A DNA stretch of 64,000 nt, taken from positions 186,001-250,000 of the forward strand of contig CM035306.1 in the NCBI GenBank assembly GCA_002900995.3, written 5' to 3'. The notes under the pieces were generated by a model. It had not been told where the DNA came from. It ran no database searches and saw only the letters and a program-made list of their open reading frames with translations. Below, one piece after another: positions 1 to 11,211 of the stretch; position 1 is the first letter of the stretch; every line of letters starts with the position of its first letter. The DNA is from Ganoderma boninense. Its lineage: Eukaryota; Basidiomycota; Agaricomycetes; Polyporales; Polyporaceae. A program made the position numbers and the translations under genes.

Positions 1-15
1 CCAGGTAAGTAGGCT

Positions 16-414
16 ATGTCGTTGACAGATATTTCTACGTTCCAACTGGACGCTGACGACGCCGCTGTCGTCAGGCTGACGACGAGCGATGCCGCGACTG
101 TCCGTAAGATCCCCAGCTCGTGGCTTCCCGTCCTCAAGCTCGCTTCCCTGTGGCAGTTCACAAGCGTGCGCAAGAAAGCTCTTCAGTATCTGAAGTCAGA
201 GAATTGCATGACGCGCCTTGAGGTCTCGAGGCAGTACGACGTCGAAGACTGGTTCCTTCCGGCATTGAAGGACCTTATCAACCGTGACAAGCCTCTCACA
301 GTGGAGGAGATCAATAAGCTAGGCATTGACTTCGCCGTCAAAGTGATCGAGCTCCGCGAGAGAGCTCGTGGTGATCCTAAAGTCCCAAGGCAAGTAGTCC
401 ACCTCGTTTCGTGA
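16..414 (+). CDS. C-terminal part of a BTB/POZ-type protein (5' end cut by window or intron)
   Basis: An open frame of 132 residues ends in TGA at 414. The middle part (FTSVRKKALQYL, then SRQYDVEDWFLPALKDLI and LTVEEINKLG) is the alpha-helical segment that follows the BTB fold in many agaricomycete BTB proteins. No BTB core is visible, so the listed ATG is probably inside an exon: the bases just before it (caggtaagtag) look like splice signals and the first exons would lie upstream of the window. The family is thought to act as protein-interaction adaptors, sometimes for cullin-3 ligases. It is a different subfamily from the BTB genes at 25-55 kb: it lacks their CCGKK exon end and their C-terminal cysteine motifs. 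Confidence 0.6.
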   Translation: MSLTDISTFQLDADDAAVVRLTTSDAATVRKIPSSWLPVLKLASLWQFTSVRKKALQYLKSENCMTRLEVSRQYDVEDWFLPALKDLINRDKPLTVEEINKLGIDFAVKVIELRERARGDPKVPRQVVHLVS

Positions 415-618
415 ACGGTTCCTCCCAGTGTAAAACCTGAATAACGGCTATTCGTACATGTTCATACAGCCTGGTCAGCGACGACTTGATCAGCAGCACA
501 TTCAAGGGAAAGTAGGACACGTCTGCATTATGACGACTTGTATCCCTAACCGCACTTCTGAATACATACATACGTGGTTGCCGTTTGTCCTCGTTCCCTC
601 CAGTCCTCGAACTCCCCG

Positions 619-2143
619 TCAAGCACCAACATCACCTCGCCCCCCAGCCGGGCCAACGTCGACGAGCAAGCAGATCTTCTGGTCCAAGCACCCCATCTCC
701 GGCTCGTTCCCGTACACAGCCGCGAAGCGCGTCCGCACGCGGTTGACATCCCCCAGCGCCGTCACCCAGCGCACCTCCCGCCACTCGATCCCCTCTGAGC
801 CTGCGCTGGCGTTAGGGACGAAGATCGGACGGACGGGCGTTGACGAGGACGCCGTCGAAGCCACGGCAGAGCTTCGCCCACAGCACGTCCTCGTCTTCGT
901 GCGAGTGCGTGTCGAGCCGCACCACGCGCGGGAACGCGAGCAGAGCGCGCCCCCTCCCGACACTGTCATTCTCCCCATCATCGTGGGCGGGGTCGTGCCA
1001 CTCGAAGACAGAGAAGAGCGCAGGCCGAAGCCGGAGCGCGGTGCATGCGCGGAAGAGCGCAGCGTCGGCGCCCTTGAGGTGTGCCGTGAGCGACGTGAGC
1101 GTGGTGTCCGTGTGCGGGCGGAAGGAGGTGGGGAGCGGGTAGAGGTGGCGCAGGCCGAAGCCGAGCGTGCCTCCGTGAGGGAGGAACGTCTGGTCGGCGA
1201 GGAGGGTGGCGAGCTCGTGCTCGACTGTTGGGGTGTTCGCGGCGAGGGGATGGGTGACAATGAGTGTGCGGTTGGGGAGAGAGGAGAGGGGAGAATGAGA
1301 GGGCGAGGAGAAGTGGAGGTCGTAGGTTATGGTGAGGCGGTGGCCAGAGGTTACGCGCGTGGACTTCGTGGTCGACGTCGCTGAAGAACGCGATGTAGGC
1401 TAGGCGTGGCGTGGAACTGTGTGGGAGAGAAGAGAGCACCTGGGCGGTGTCGAACGTCCATTTCTTTCCCTGGTGCTGGAGGATGAGTTCGCCGCCTTCG
1501 TGAGGAGTCTGGAGCACGAGGATGAGAGTGCCGAACATGGACGTTCCTCGGGGCGTGCCCTTGCGTGACTTGGAGAACGAGCCCTGGCCTATACTCTCGG
1601 AATGAGTTCACCGTTGTAAACGGGCTGATCTTTGAGCGACATACCGTAAACATTGAGCTTGTACAGCTCTGCGTGGATGGCCTTCCTCTCATCTCTGCCT
1701 GGGAACAAACCCATCCGTATGGCCTCAAGCAGTCCTGTTCGCTCGACGTCGAGGTTGAAGCTGAAGTGCCGGCTGTCGAGCTTCCCTCCCTTCATGCGCA
1801 ACTCGTCGACGACGCCGGACGTTGCGGGGTCGCACGTCTTCTCGAGGACCTCGAGAGCGGATCGAGTAGGGTTTGACAGGTCGAGCCGACTGCGGGACTA
1901 TCAACTTGAGACAATAGTGTACAGGAGGCTTACTTACCCAGCAGAGTCGCCTTTGCCGTAGAACAGGACCAAGCTATCCGACGGCAGCTCGAGTGTGCCT
2001 GAGCAGTATGGCAGCGACTCGTTTAGAGCAGTGCGTAGCTCGTCGGCCCGGGGATGTTCGAAGAGTGCGAGAGAAGGGTTCGGCGGAAGGTTGTCCCCAG
2101 GCTGATCGAATTCAGAGTCCGAGCCTGAAGAAGGGGTGTGCAT
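619..2143 (-). pseudogene. 2OG-Fe(II) dioxygenase-like gene, copy A, with frame breaks
   Basis: Exon 1 (2143-1934) starts MHTPSSGSDSE and contains PYCSGTLELPSDSLVLFYG, matching the start of the intact copies at 44.4 and 47.6 kb. The segment ending at 1589 matches their GLLxDKDETR..AELYKLNVYG block. From 1538 the oxygenase core follows (MFGTLILVLQTPHEGGELIL, then FFSDVDHEV, with the distal iron-binding His). At about 1362 the frame must shift by one base to continue as TSGHRLTITYDL, and by about 800 it must shift again to reach the C-terminus (YGNEPEMGCLDQKICLLVDV), which ends near 619; a stop lies in the intervening frame at about 810. Introns explain the 5' jumps but not the shift inside the conserved GHR block. 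Either a decaying copy or a sequence with indel errors. Confidence 0.6.
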
Positions 2144-4917
2144 GGCGAGGATGTGGGGTACCGAATGTCTCGAACGACGTGAAGAGAACGGTCCTCCACA
2201 CCCCGCTCACGGCTATATAGGTGCACGACGACGAGAGTGCCACCGATGCTGAACTTTCGTCTTCACGCATCCGCCGTGCGCCATCTGTCTCACACAGAGT
2301 CAGAAAACACAGAATGGGTGGCGTGCATGCCACTGTGCGCGCGCGACGTACCGGGAGGGGCCATGCGAGGAAGGATATGCCATATATTGACTGGCAAGGG
2401 GAGCTTACACGTAAGCCATATACGGATCTCAACCACAATTCGAATTCCGCGCCTGCGTTAACGTTATCTGATTGAACGGCAGAACCGCCCGGCTGCTGGT
2501 CGGGAGCGAGCGGCGGATGGGAACGAGAAGCGGGCTATAAGCGGTGCTATGCGGCTCGGCGTGGGGTTAGCGCACCTTCGTACTCTCGTCGGTGAACGTC
2601 CTTACGTGACTTCACGCCTGCTGTGTCGAGATAACCGTCGACATTGACCTGCAGGGCATGTGACTCTGCTATTTGTCCGTGTGGGTCCTCCTTGGTGACC
2701 CTCAGCGATCTGCAATGGTTACACGGTCCTGTACAGGCTGGGCGGCTGTATATCTGCAGCTCCCACCATGAGTCACGTCGTACCCGAATGGAGGTCGCCG
2801 CAAATAGGTACTCACCATATACGCGAGATTAGTTGCGGAGAGCCGAAGCGAAGTACGGCGAGAAGTCAGTGGTTGATGTGTGGATGAGATCTCGTCTCTT
2901 CAGCGCAGCGAATGCTCCGACGAAGCTCGCCAATAATACTGACTGCCCTCGGCACATCTGTTCGGACTTTGTCTCCTCAACCGACCTCGAATACTTAACT
3001 GGTCATAGCGCGGCTACTCTCGATGACTCGGAGTGGGCGAAGGGGAATGGCAAGTCCTAATCAGGACGGCGAAGTTTGATGCGCTAGGCTTTCTATTCAA
3101 CGCAGCATCAGTAAAACCGACAATCTCTGGAGATCTGGATGCACTGGACAACCACCGTCCCAGACCATCCAGACCTCCGAACTCAGGACGTGGGTTCACA
3201 GGCCAACAGCGGAATAACTTGCAATTCATTTGAAAACACCCAACATGGTATACATGGACACTCTGAACCCGAATACTGGAAAAAAAAGAAAACAGGCCTC
3301 GCGGATGGAGACGGAGAGCGGGAAAAGGACTGCGGGCACATGGACAGTGCCACTACAACTTACCAGAGATATGTCGGAGGCAGATAGTGTCTCCGAGTTG
3401 AGACCAGGTACATTATAACAGCTCTGACAGAACGTTGTGAATAGCTCACGGAAGGTAGACTCAGCGGAAAAGCCCAGAGCGAGGAGGGAGAAAGCAGGAG
3501 CGCTGTCAACGCAGCAGAGCGCCCGATGTTCTGGGCGCCAATCGGACCAGAGCTCCCAGAGCTGTGCAAGTTTTACAGAGTTCATTCAGGCCAAGCTTCG
3601 CTGCCAGTATGCATGACTTAGGAGTCATAGAGTGCCTGGAAGCCAAGCCAGGTTATGGCGGCACCGTAGATCTATATCAGGGGGGATTTCCGACTCTGAG
3701 TTGCGGCACCTTTGAGACAAAGATCGTCATGACGTACCTGGAAGTGGGCCACCATGACAACTGGAGCCGCCTCGAGGCCACTTGGGCGGGGGGCTGCGAC
3801 CGCGCCACCTATATCTTGTGCCATCCGATTGCACAACTTGAAGATATGTCGGAGGCGAGATAGAAGTCCGAGGGGGCATGCCAGGAATTACAACAAACCC
3901 ACTGGAACCTGTACGAGTGAAAACATTTGCTCCATCTGTAACAGAAACGTGGAAGCGGTGGTGGTGGAGAGGAGGAGGAGAGTCGAATTTTGGCGGTGGA
4001 CTCGGTTCCTACCGGTACCCTGCGAAACGGGCGCTTATCTCCAGTTAAGATCGATGTCGGTCGGGTTAGGGTCTAGGCAACCCTTGTCTCAGACTCCAGG
4101 ACCAGGGACCACCGGACCAGCCCAGTCCTCGGAGTGTCCGAGTCCTGCCCGCGCACTCGCTAGTAAGTATTGCGTTCCAATCGACGCTCAGAGCTCTGTT
4201 AACTCCGAACATTGGAGAGGGATATGATTGACATGCTTCACGCTTGAGAAGACCGTCCCGATAGATACGCCGTCTGCGAAGCTCGGCGTTGTTACTGGGC
4301 AGCCTCCGTGAGTCCGGGTCAGTAGCCACCAAAATTATTGGCATCGATCTTCCGAGCCTCGAGGGTGAGTCACAAGTCAAAACCGTTTATTGTGGGAGGT
4401 TTGTAATCTACCTATGACCGGCAGGTCTCTCTGAGGGAAACCGGGTTTCCAAGAGCCTCGAACCTAATATGAACTGCGTTCTCATAAATGATCACTTCTA
4501 CTGATGAAGGGGCCGTGATGAGGGTGCGATGATGCCGGTCTTTCAGGGGCCATTTCTATACTGACTGCCGAGAAGGCGGCCGCTTAAAGAACCCTGGCAG
4601 GAGAGCCGTTCAGCGACCGGTCGGTTCGGGTGAGTTGCATAGGAAGGCTAAACCTTGTAAAGGAAACTGACTCAAGCATCCGCATCAAAGGACTTTATAG
4701 CCTTTACGTATTCGAGAACGCCTTCGCGCGGGCAGCCAAGGTTCTTTGTTCGTGTGGATCCATGTTTCTCACAGCACGACCGTTTGGGGTTATACTGCGG
4801 GGCGAGTCATTTTGGACGGAAGAGGCTGCATCCTGGATCTCGCTTGAACTTGAATAATAATAAGCGGTAAGATAGGCAATGCTCAAACGAGAGGTCCTCG
4901 GCGTGTTCTCCCCCTGT
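2144..4917. other. Gene-poor spacer
   Basis: No frame here shows a recognisable domain or a convincing exon chain. The longest protein-like stretch is a plus-strand frame at 3564-3863 (about 99 residues), which I do not recognise. A short motif of about 20 bases containing gatatgtcggaggc occurs twice, near 3368 and 3844. The spacer separates two decayed relatives of the same dioxygenase (619-2143 and about 4918-6190), which point in opposite directions. Confidence 0.4.
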
Positions 4918-6190
4918 TGTCATGGCTGGATATGCCGCGTTTCGCCTGCTATACAGACACTTCAAGCCACCCACTGGACGAAGCACCTCCCGTACTACAG
5001 GGCGTATCCTCGAGTTATCCTCGTACAATTTTGAACTGTACAAGGACACACGGTACGCGATTAATGACGGCTCAATCCAACGACTATCGTCCTCACGAAA
5101 ACGCATTTGCGCCAGGCTCCTCGCCGGACGCCACACCAGGGTCGCATACGTCCGCGTTCCTCAGCGCCGTCGAACGCGCCCCTCTCGTCTCCAGCCGCCG
5201 CGTCGCCATTACATTCTCTGCCGCGACGCGCAGCCCGTGCCCAGGCAGAACACCACATCCACATCCCCTGACAACAGGCTCGAGGTGCAGTAGCCCCCAT
5301 ATGCGAACACGAACGCGATCCAGGCGGCGCTCGCTGCCCTCCTGGCCGACTCGCGCGCGCGACGTTCTTGCCGCGCGGCGGGACGCTCGGCTTCGCGCTG
5401 CGCCACGCGTACCCACTTCCCCAGGTCTGGACGCGCCGCCCAGATGCAGATGCGGAGGTAGATGAGGGTGAGGGTGAGGATGCGAAGAACCCGCTCGACA
5501 GCGTGCGGGCGCGGCTCGCGGGGAGCGACGCGGCGCTGTTCGCTGCGTGCACGGCACTCAGGCTGCGGCCGCGTATGCAGGGGCCTCAAGTGCGGACGGG
5601 GATGGAGGAGGGAGATTGGAACGGGATCGTGCTCGACCATATGGAGGACCTCGGGACGGGGTCGAGAGCGCGGAGGGCGCGCTCCTCGGGCGCGGGGCCG
5701 TCCTGCAGCTGTACGGTCGTAGGACCCGCGGGGCCCGCAGACACGTGGTCGCACTGCAGTTGAGCGGCGGGCGGATACGGGCATGAGGAGGACGGGCTGG
5801 CCGTCTTCCATTGGATCGCGGAGGCCAGCGACGAAGACGGGCCGCGCTCCGCGTATGCGACGTACAGGGACGAGGCGGCTTTGTGTTGGCTGCGCACGAG
5901 TCTTCGTCTTCTTGTGGAGATTGGGCCGTTCGGCGATCGGTCGAAGCAGGGAAAGAGAATGGGTGATGCAAGTGAGGAGGCCATGGGCTTGAATGATGAG
6001 AGTGAGGATATCGATGAGGACCCGGGCCCTGAGAGCACAGCAGATGGTGAGAAATGTGAGGAGAGGTGGACGAGGACGAAGAACCTGGGAGATTCGTATA
6101 TCTGCGCGCACGCGAGGCTGAGGATGATACACTTTTCCTTGAATAGCTTGAACGTTGACCGGACGCCGTGTTCAAATCCCATTACAATAT
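4918..6190 (+). pseudogene. 2OG-Fe(II) dioxygenase-like relic, copy B, internally deleted
   Basis: Similarity to the intact copies runs through several frames. Near 4985-5060 ILELSSYNFELYK recalls the N-terminal LEVPREAFKLYY block. At about 5155-5230 AFLSAVERAPLVSSRRVAI recalls FFSDVEHEVAPVLSGHRLT but has lost the iron-ligand His and the GHR pair. At 5300-5420 an ANTNAIQAALAALLAD stretch leads into LPRGGTLGFALRHAYPLPQV, and 5510-5560 encodes LAGSDAALFAACTALRLRPR. A stop (TGA) follows at about 5761, then the C-terminal block reappears at 5800-5960 (FHWIAEASDEDGPRSAYATY, later VEIGPFGDRS) with an unusual acidic extension. The segment with the HxD iron motif is missing. Not expected to make an active enzyme. 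Confidence 0.65.
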
Positions 6191-6342
6191 ATTCCATATC
6201 CGCCATGCACTCCAAGATAAAGTTATTATACAAAATCGCCGAGTATCGCTAAGGTATGTCATTGATCTTCCTTCCTGATTATTCCAAGATCGTACAAGCA
6301 AAACCCAAAGCTTCTGCACAAAGTCGCGACTCGGGATACCCG

Positions 6343-7180
6343 CTATTCATCGTCGTCCGACAGGGGATCCTCCTCGTCCTCATCGAAGCCAGCCCCAAGC
6401 GTCTCTTCAGGCAACCCCAGCTTCGCGCGCACGAGCGCGAAGTCCAGATCGTTCGCGCACTCCTTGTGTTCCCCCGCGAACATCGCGTCGATGTACCGCT
6501 TCTCGCTGTCGTACTGCCGCCCGAGCGGCGTGAGCTCCTCGCGCGCGCGGTCAACGACGCAATCGAGCGCGTGTACTGCCGCGCCCCCATGCTCGAGGAA
6601 CGCGACGACAGGCCGCGACGCGCTGTCCTTGCGCGCGCGTATCGTGTCGAGCTCGGCGGCGACGGTGGACACGGAGGGGAATGCGCGATCGTGCTCTCCA
6701 TCCCCGTCTCCTGAGTCCTCCTCCGAGTCGCCAGCGAGGTCTCGGATGACCTTGAAGACGGCGACGTACCCGCGGTAGATCTCGTTGCTACTTCAGCGTC
6801 GTGCGGCGCACCCCCGCCCTCGTCGGATGCCGATGCCGATTCCGATGGGCTCATCTTGGCGCGGATTGCGGCAGGGAGGTAGCGGACGGAGGTACCGTCT
6901 ATGCGGGCGTAGTCGATGGGGAGGACGCTCGTGATGTCCTGGCCGACGCCGTCCTGCGTGTCCAGGAGGGACTTTGCGAGCGCGTAGCGAAGCTCTGCGG
7001 AATCTGCGCCAGGAGTGGGGAAGGGGTGGGGAAGGGGAACGCGGACATAATGGGTACAGGGACGGTGGCGCGCGAGAAACTGGGTAACTCACATTCAAGA
7101 CACTCTCTCATCTTCGGCGACAGCCACCCCTCGAAGCACTGGCCACAGGTGCAGGTGCTGGTACTCTTCTTCTCAGACAT
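6343..7180 (-). CDS. Unrecognised protein with an N-terminal CxCGxC motif
   Basis: Exon 1 runs from ATG at 7180 and encodes a small cysteine cluster (CTCGQCFEGWLSPKMREC). A GTGAGT donor near 7090 and a CAG acceptor near 7015 join it, with the codon preserved, to SAELRYALAKSLLDTQ and IDYARIDGTSVRYLPAAIR. Near 6790 the frame has to change to continue as NEIYRGYVAVFKVIRDLAG and then ELDTIRARKDSASRPVVA, ending in an acidic tail (EDPLSDDDE) at 6343. The change could be a very short intron or a one-base indel; I could not settle it. The CxCGxC..G.LSP.M motif resembles one I associate with some fungal ankyrin-type proteins, but no ankyrin repeats are seen here. Function unknown. Confidence 0.45.
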
Positions 7181-8608
7181 GATGTTCAGAGTCAGAGTGG
7201 GAGGCGTAGGGGGGAAGGAGGGGGGAATATAGCATTGGATTCGAGCTGCAGTGGCAGAGCGAGTTCTTATAGGCGTCTGAAGTGGCCAGGATGGAGACCG
7301 TCAAAACAACGATAAGCGCTATTCAGATCTAGATCTTACTCGCCACGGACAAGGCGAGGAATGCTGCCTGCGGTCATTGATATGCAGAGCACCATGCCGA
7401 AGCAGCACAACCACAAATTAACGAAATATAGACAGCTTCATATTATGCATAGGCTCGAAAAAAGCGAAGCTAAGTAATGTCGCCGAACTTAAAATGCAGT
7501 GAGCGAGATTCGAAGGCTGGCGTAGGATGCCTGCGAATTGTAAGCGCTCCTCTTCCAACCCTCCAACCCAACTTCCACAAGCCCGGACTCCCGCCACAGT
7601 AGTGCACTCCATTGCATTGCTGCTGTTACACACCACTTGAATATGAATGCTGGTAGGAACGGTAGTAGCGCGATATGATCTGCACAGTAGTCGAACGCGA
7701 GGCCGCGGATCATCGCCGCAGCGATGAACTTGAAGAAAGAGGACTCGGAACGGCATTGACATCAATACTTATTTAGGGCACGCCGCTGGATTTTTGACGC
7801 GAAGTCCCGGACGTGCTTGGATTTTACGTTTTCCCACGTAGAGTCGGAAGGTCAGAACGCTTCGATGGTGCGGGTGTTTAGACGCTGAGCCTTTGGAACC
7901 TAACCACCACCACCTCGCCTTCAGACAGCAACCACTGAAACTTCGCAGAAAGTACTCGAAAATTGGTGGTGCGTCCTTGGAAATCCGGCAAATGGCTTCT
8001 TGGGCTGACGTTTGCACCCAGATGGGCAGCCTGAACGAGTCGATGGACCTCTTCTCTGGCAACGGTGAGCATTCGAAACGCTTCCAGTGCATACATGCGC
8101 TCATTTTTCCCAACGAATCGAAGCGTGCTTCAGCCCGCGAGTCCCTGCCGCTGTTCAGAAGGAATGGGGTGAGTGTCGTCCCGTTCCTTTCTTTTCTACC
8201 CGCGATTGCGATCAGGTCCTGGCAGCACAGTACGGAGGAAACGTCGCAAATATACAAGCAGACAAGGCGTGTGCGACATACATCTTCTGCGATGGCGAAG
8301 ACGACCCGTGGTTTTTGAGGTGAGCATTCAAGACCGCGCATATAGTCATCTTTCTGTATCACGATCACCCCTGCAGGCTGTTCCAGAGGTCCATGGCGGT
8401 CGGTCAGTGCTGGCACTGACGGAGAACAAGGCTGTTTTTGCCTACCTGACGCCTTTAGGTCTTCCACTGGGGATGGATCTCCGCGGTGGTCGCCGCCCAG
8501 TTCCGCCTGCCCATCTCCGCATATGTGCTTGACGGTCAGTATCTATCTCTTCCCCAACTTTTCGCCTTCCAGTCCAGTGGCCATTAAATGTTGATCTCCG
8601 TATCGTAG
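7181..8608. other. Spacer without a convincing gene
   Basis: Both strands carry open frames, the longest on the minus strand at 7769-8467 (232 codons), but none shows a domain, a plausible composition or splice-linked continuation. A plus-strand frame at 8087-8323 (ending CATYIFCDGEDDPWFLR) looks somewhat protein-like and could be an exon of whatever gene continues at 8609. Confidence 0.3.
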
Positions 8609-9078
8609 GGCGTTCTTTCGTGCCAGCGAAACCTCACACGCACACGCGGTAGAAGATGGAGACCCTCACGAAGATGCGGACCGCACGCTCTTAAGCACCC
8701 CTCCTAGAAACTCGGATGCGCGCATACTCAGCCCCTCGGCCAAGTCCGAGTTTGGATCCGTCGACTTCTCCAGCCGTGACTGCCCGGAAATTGATCTGCG
8801 AGGGGCACCTCGCTCGCGCAAGGGAAACACGCGTCCTCGTCGTGAACTTGTGCCTATTCGAAGCACACTTGAGGTCGAGGACCTATACGAAGAGAGGACG
8901 CTGGTGCACCGGTGCGTCTCCATTCGTTTGGTCGAGATGCAGAATCCTGAAACCCGTGTAGTAGTCACGAAGACAACGTCCAGGATACTCTCAGAGGACT
9001 GGTTAACTCATCTGGGGTCATCTCTGTCTCGGACGCTCTTGAGGCTCTACAGCACGTCTCGACGGAGAAGGCAGCGCA
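8609..9078 (+). other. Possible exon of an unrecognised plus-strand gene
   Basis: Immediately after a tag acceptor at about 8609 one frame stays open for about 155 codons without a start ATG at its head. It begins AFFRASETSHAHAVEDGD, continues through STPPRNSDARILSPSAKS and the charged LEVEDLYEERTLVHR, and then SIRLVEMQNPETRVVVTK. Codon composition is protein-like, yet I do not recognise the sequence. It might belong to a multi-exon gene with an upstream exon near 8090-8320. It may equally be a remnant. Confidence 0.25.
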
Positions 9079-9951
9079 GTTCACTCCTCGGGACGACTCA
9101 CCTGGGAAAGGAATTCCGGTGCTGGTACGCTTGACTGGCTGCCGTGCAAGGACAGTGACAAGAAGTCGCGGATGAGGTGGGTAGTATCGAAGATCGGTCC
9201 CATAACTGGTCGACGAGGATGGCGACAGATTTGACGAGATGTCGTGAGGATGTGGTGTCTGAGACCTTTGCTGTTACCTGTTATCCTTGAAGTCAAGACT
9301 AAAGCGAAAAAAAATCACTGGTGAGAGGTGAAGAGACAGATTCCGGGCTCATTAACCAGTTCCTGCTGTGCACTGGGAACGTCCTACAGGCCGTGATTGT
9401 GGCAAGGGGTCGCTCCAGTCGAAAACACATGAATCATACCAATGGACGATGTACAGCAGGAACCCAGTCTTCAATCATACTGGATGCACGCCGCGTGAAG
9501 GAATAACCTGGTGCGACATATCTAGCATACCATCTATTGACACACGCGTCTGCGACCCCGCTCAGCCGCGGGAGGTCGCGCCGCCAGTGTAGTACATGAC
9601 TATCATCTCCTCGTAGACAGAGGCACACTCAAGGTGGGCCATGCCGTTGTGGATGGAAGCAGGACAGTATGCAGGAAGCCGGCCCCGGAAGCGAAAAGGC
9701 AAAGAAGATCAACCGAGAACAAAGTACGAAACCATGTCGATCCACCTTACCCCTTCCTGCATCCGGACTACGGTGCCGGAACTTCACCATCTTGTTCTCG
9801 GCAAGTATTCGGCCGATGGATGTGGAGGCTCGTGATGACGCGAAAAAGTAGAAGTGCAAGCGTAGGCTACATGGCATAATGATAGATGCGAAACAGGTAG
9901 GCATGAACATAATGATAGGAAAAAGAGTTGGAGGACAGTAACCCAGGCAGC

Positions 9952-11019
9952 TCACGGGTCATTCAGCGCATACCTCAAGTCGGCGACGAAGACGTTCGTC
10001 TCGACTCGCTCTAGCCTAGTAAGCCAAGTCCTATAAAGCGCATCAGGGCGCACTCTCCACTCGAATGTCTGCTCCTGCGACAGCTCTGCCGTCTTTTGCT
10101 GTTACAGTGATGCCCGACGTCAGTCCAGAGCAGGAGGTAAGGGTCGTGATGCTCACCGTAAGAAACCCATAGAACACCTTCGCGACCAGCATCCCCAGCT
10201 GCACCTTCGTCGTGGATTCCTCGATGCGCACCCACTGCTCGTACATCACAGGTGAAGGAGCGATGTTTGGCGACTGCGGCCACTGCAAACAAGCCACAAA
10301 GCTCCCCTTAGTCCCCAATTCGTAGGCAGAATAAAACCAAAGTCACATACCACGAACCGTATCCGGACGCGCCGCAAGCCGACGCTGGCGACCGAGTGCG
10401 CGCTCCCACCAACCATGACCTTCTGCAGCGCGTCCTCGGCCGCACACAGGAGCGCGTACATCGGCACGCCGTACCTGCGCAGGTATGTCTTGCGCGACGC
10501 GCGCAGCGCAAACTCGATCTTCTGCCCGAGCGCCGCCTGCGAGCGCGTCGCCGGCCGCTCCCGTCCCCGCTCCCGTTCTTGTTCATCATCCGCGTCGGCT
10601 CCGGCGCCTTCGCGGCGCGGAACGGGGTGGAGTGCACGCAGTTCGACTTCGTTCAGCGTAAGCGCGCCCTCGAGGGTGGCGAACGCTTTCGCGTGGCGGT
10701 TCCAGGTGTCGGGGAGCGGGCGGAGTATGCAGGAGGAGGAGTCCCAGAAGGTGTCATCTTCTGCGGCGCGTGGTTGAGGTGGTTGGGCTTTGTAGCTGGG
10801 AGAGGGCGCGGTGGAGCGATAGCGCGACGCGAAGGGCTTGGTTGGGGATGCTGAGAGCGCGGGGATGCCGACGATGGCAGTCTTGGACTTCATCTTGCGT
10901 TTCCGAAGTGGTTGTCGTTGTTGTTGTGGTTGCTGTTGTTGTCTCGGAGGCTTGTTCGAGGCGCCGCGTGAAGATGACGATGGAGCGGTGCGTGTTGGGA
11001 TCGGGAGTGGGGCGGACAT
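9952..11019 (-). CDS. Unknown protein with disordered N-terminus and helical C-terminus
   Basis: The likely start is the ATG at 11019 (MSAPLPIPTRT); an in-frame ATG also exists at 11079. Residues 1-110 are low-complexity with a glutamine tract and a basic RKRKMKSK patch that could be a nuclear signal. The rest contains NRHAKAFATLEGALTLNEVE and KIEFALRASRKTYLRRYG. Two introns can be placed: a GTATGT donor near 10350 with a CAG acceptor near 10285 leading to WPQSPNIAPSPVMYEQWV, and a GTGAGC donor near 10155 with an ACAG acceptor near 10095 leading to KTAELSQEQTFEWRVRPD and a TGA at 9952. The second intron replaces an unlikely read-through with a charged, plausible C-terminus. No family recognised. 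Confidence 0.55.
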
Positions 11020-11211
11020 GTTATACGGACGAGAGGGAGCAGCTTGGGCCGCAGAGAGCATCAGGGTAGGGGGAGACAACGCTTACCTGCGCTTTGACCG
11101 AGGGAGTGGGGGGGAAGAAGAAGAGGGAATGGGTTGAATAGAAGTTGGCGCAAAGCCATTTCGGGTACAAGGGAGACGTACTGCATCGCATTGTGACGGC
11201 AACGAACTCTA

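Noticed and set aside
458..1384. 308-codon plus-strand frame
   Set aside because: It is the antisense shadow of the GC-rich dioxygenase copy A and has biased Arg/Glu/Pro composition without a domain.
5209..6132. 307-codon minus-strand frame
   Set aside because: It is antisense to dioxygenase relic B and shows only Arg/Pro/Ser-rich composition.
7769..8467. 232-codon minus-strand frame
   Set aside because: No domain, no splice-linked neighbours and no conserved motif; the opposite strand looks at least as protein-like.
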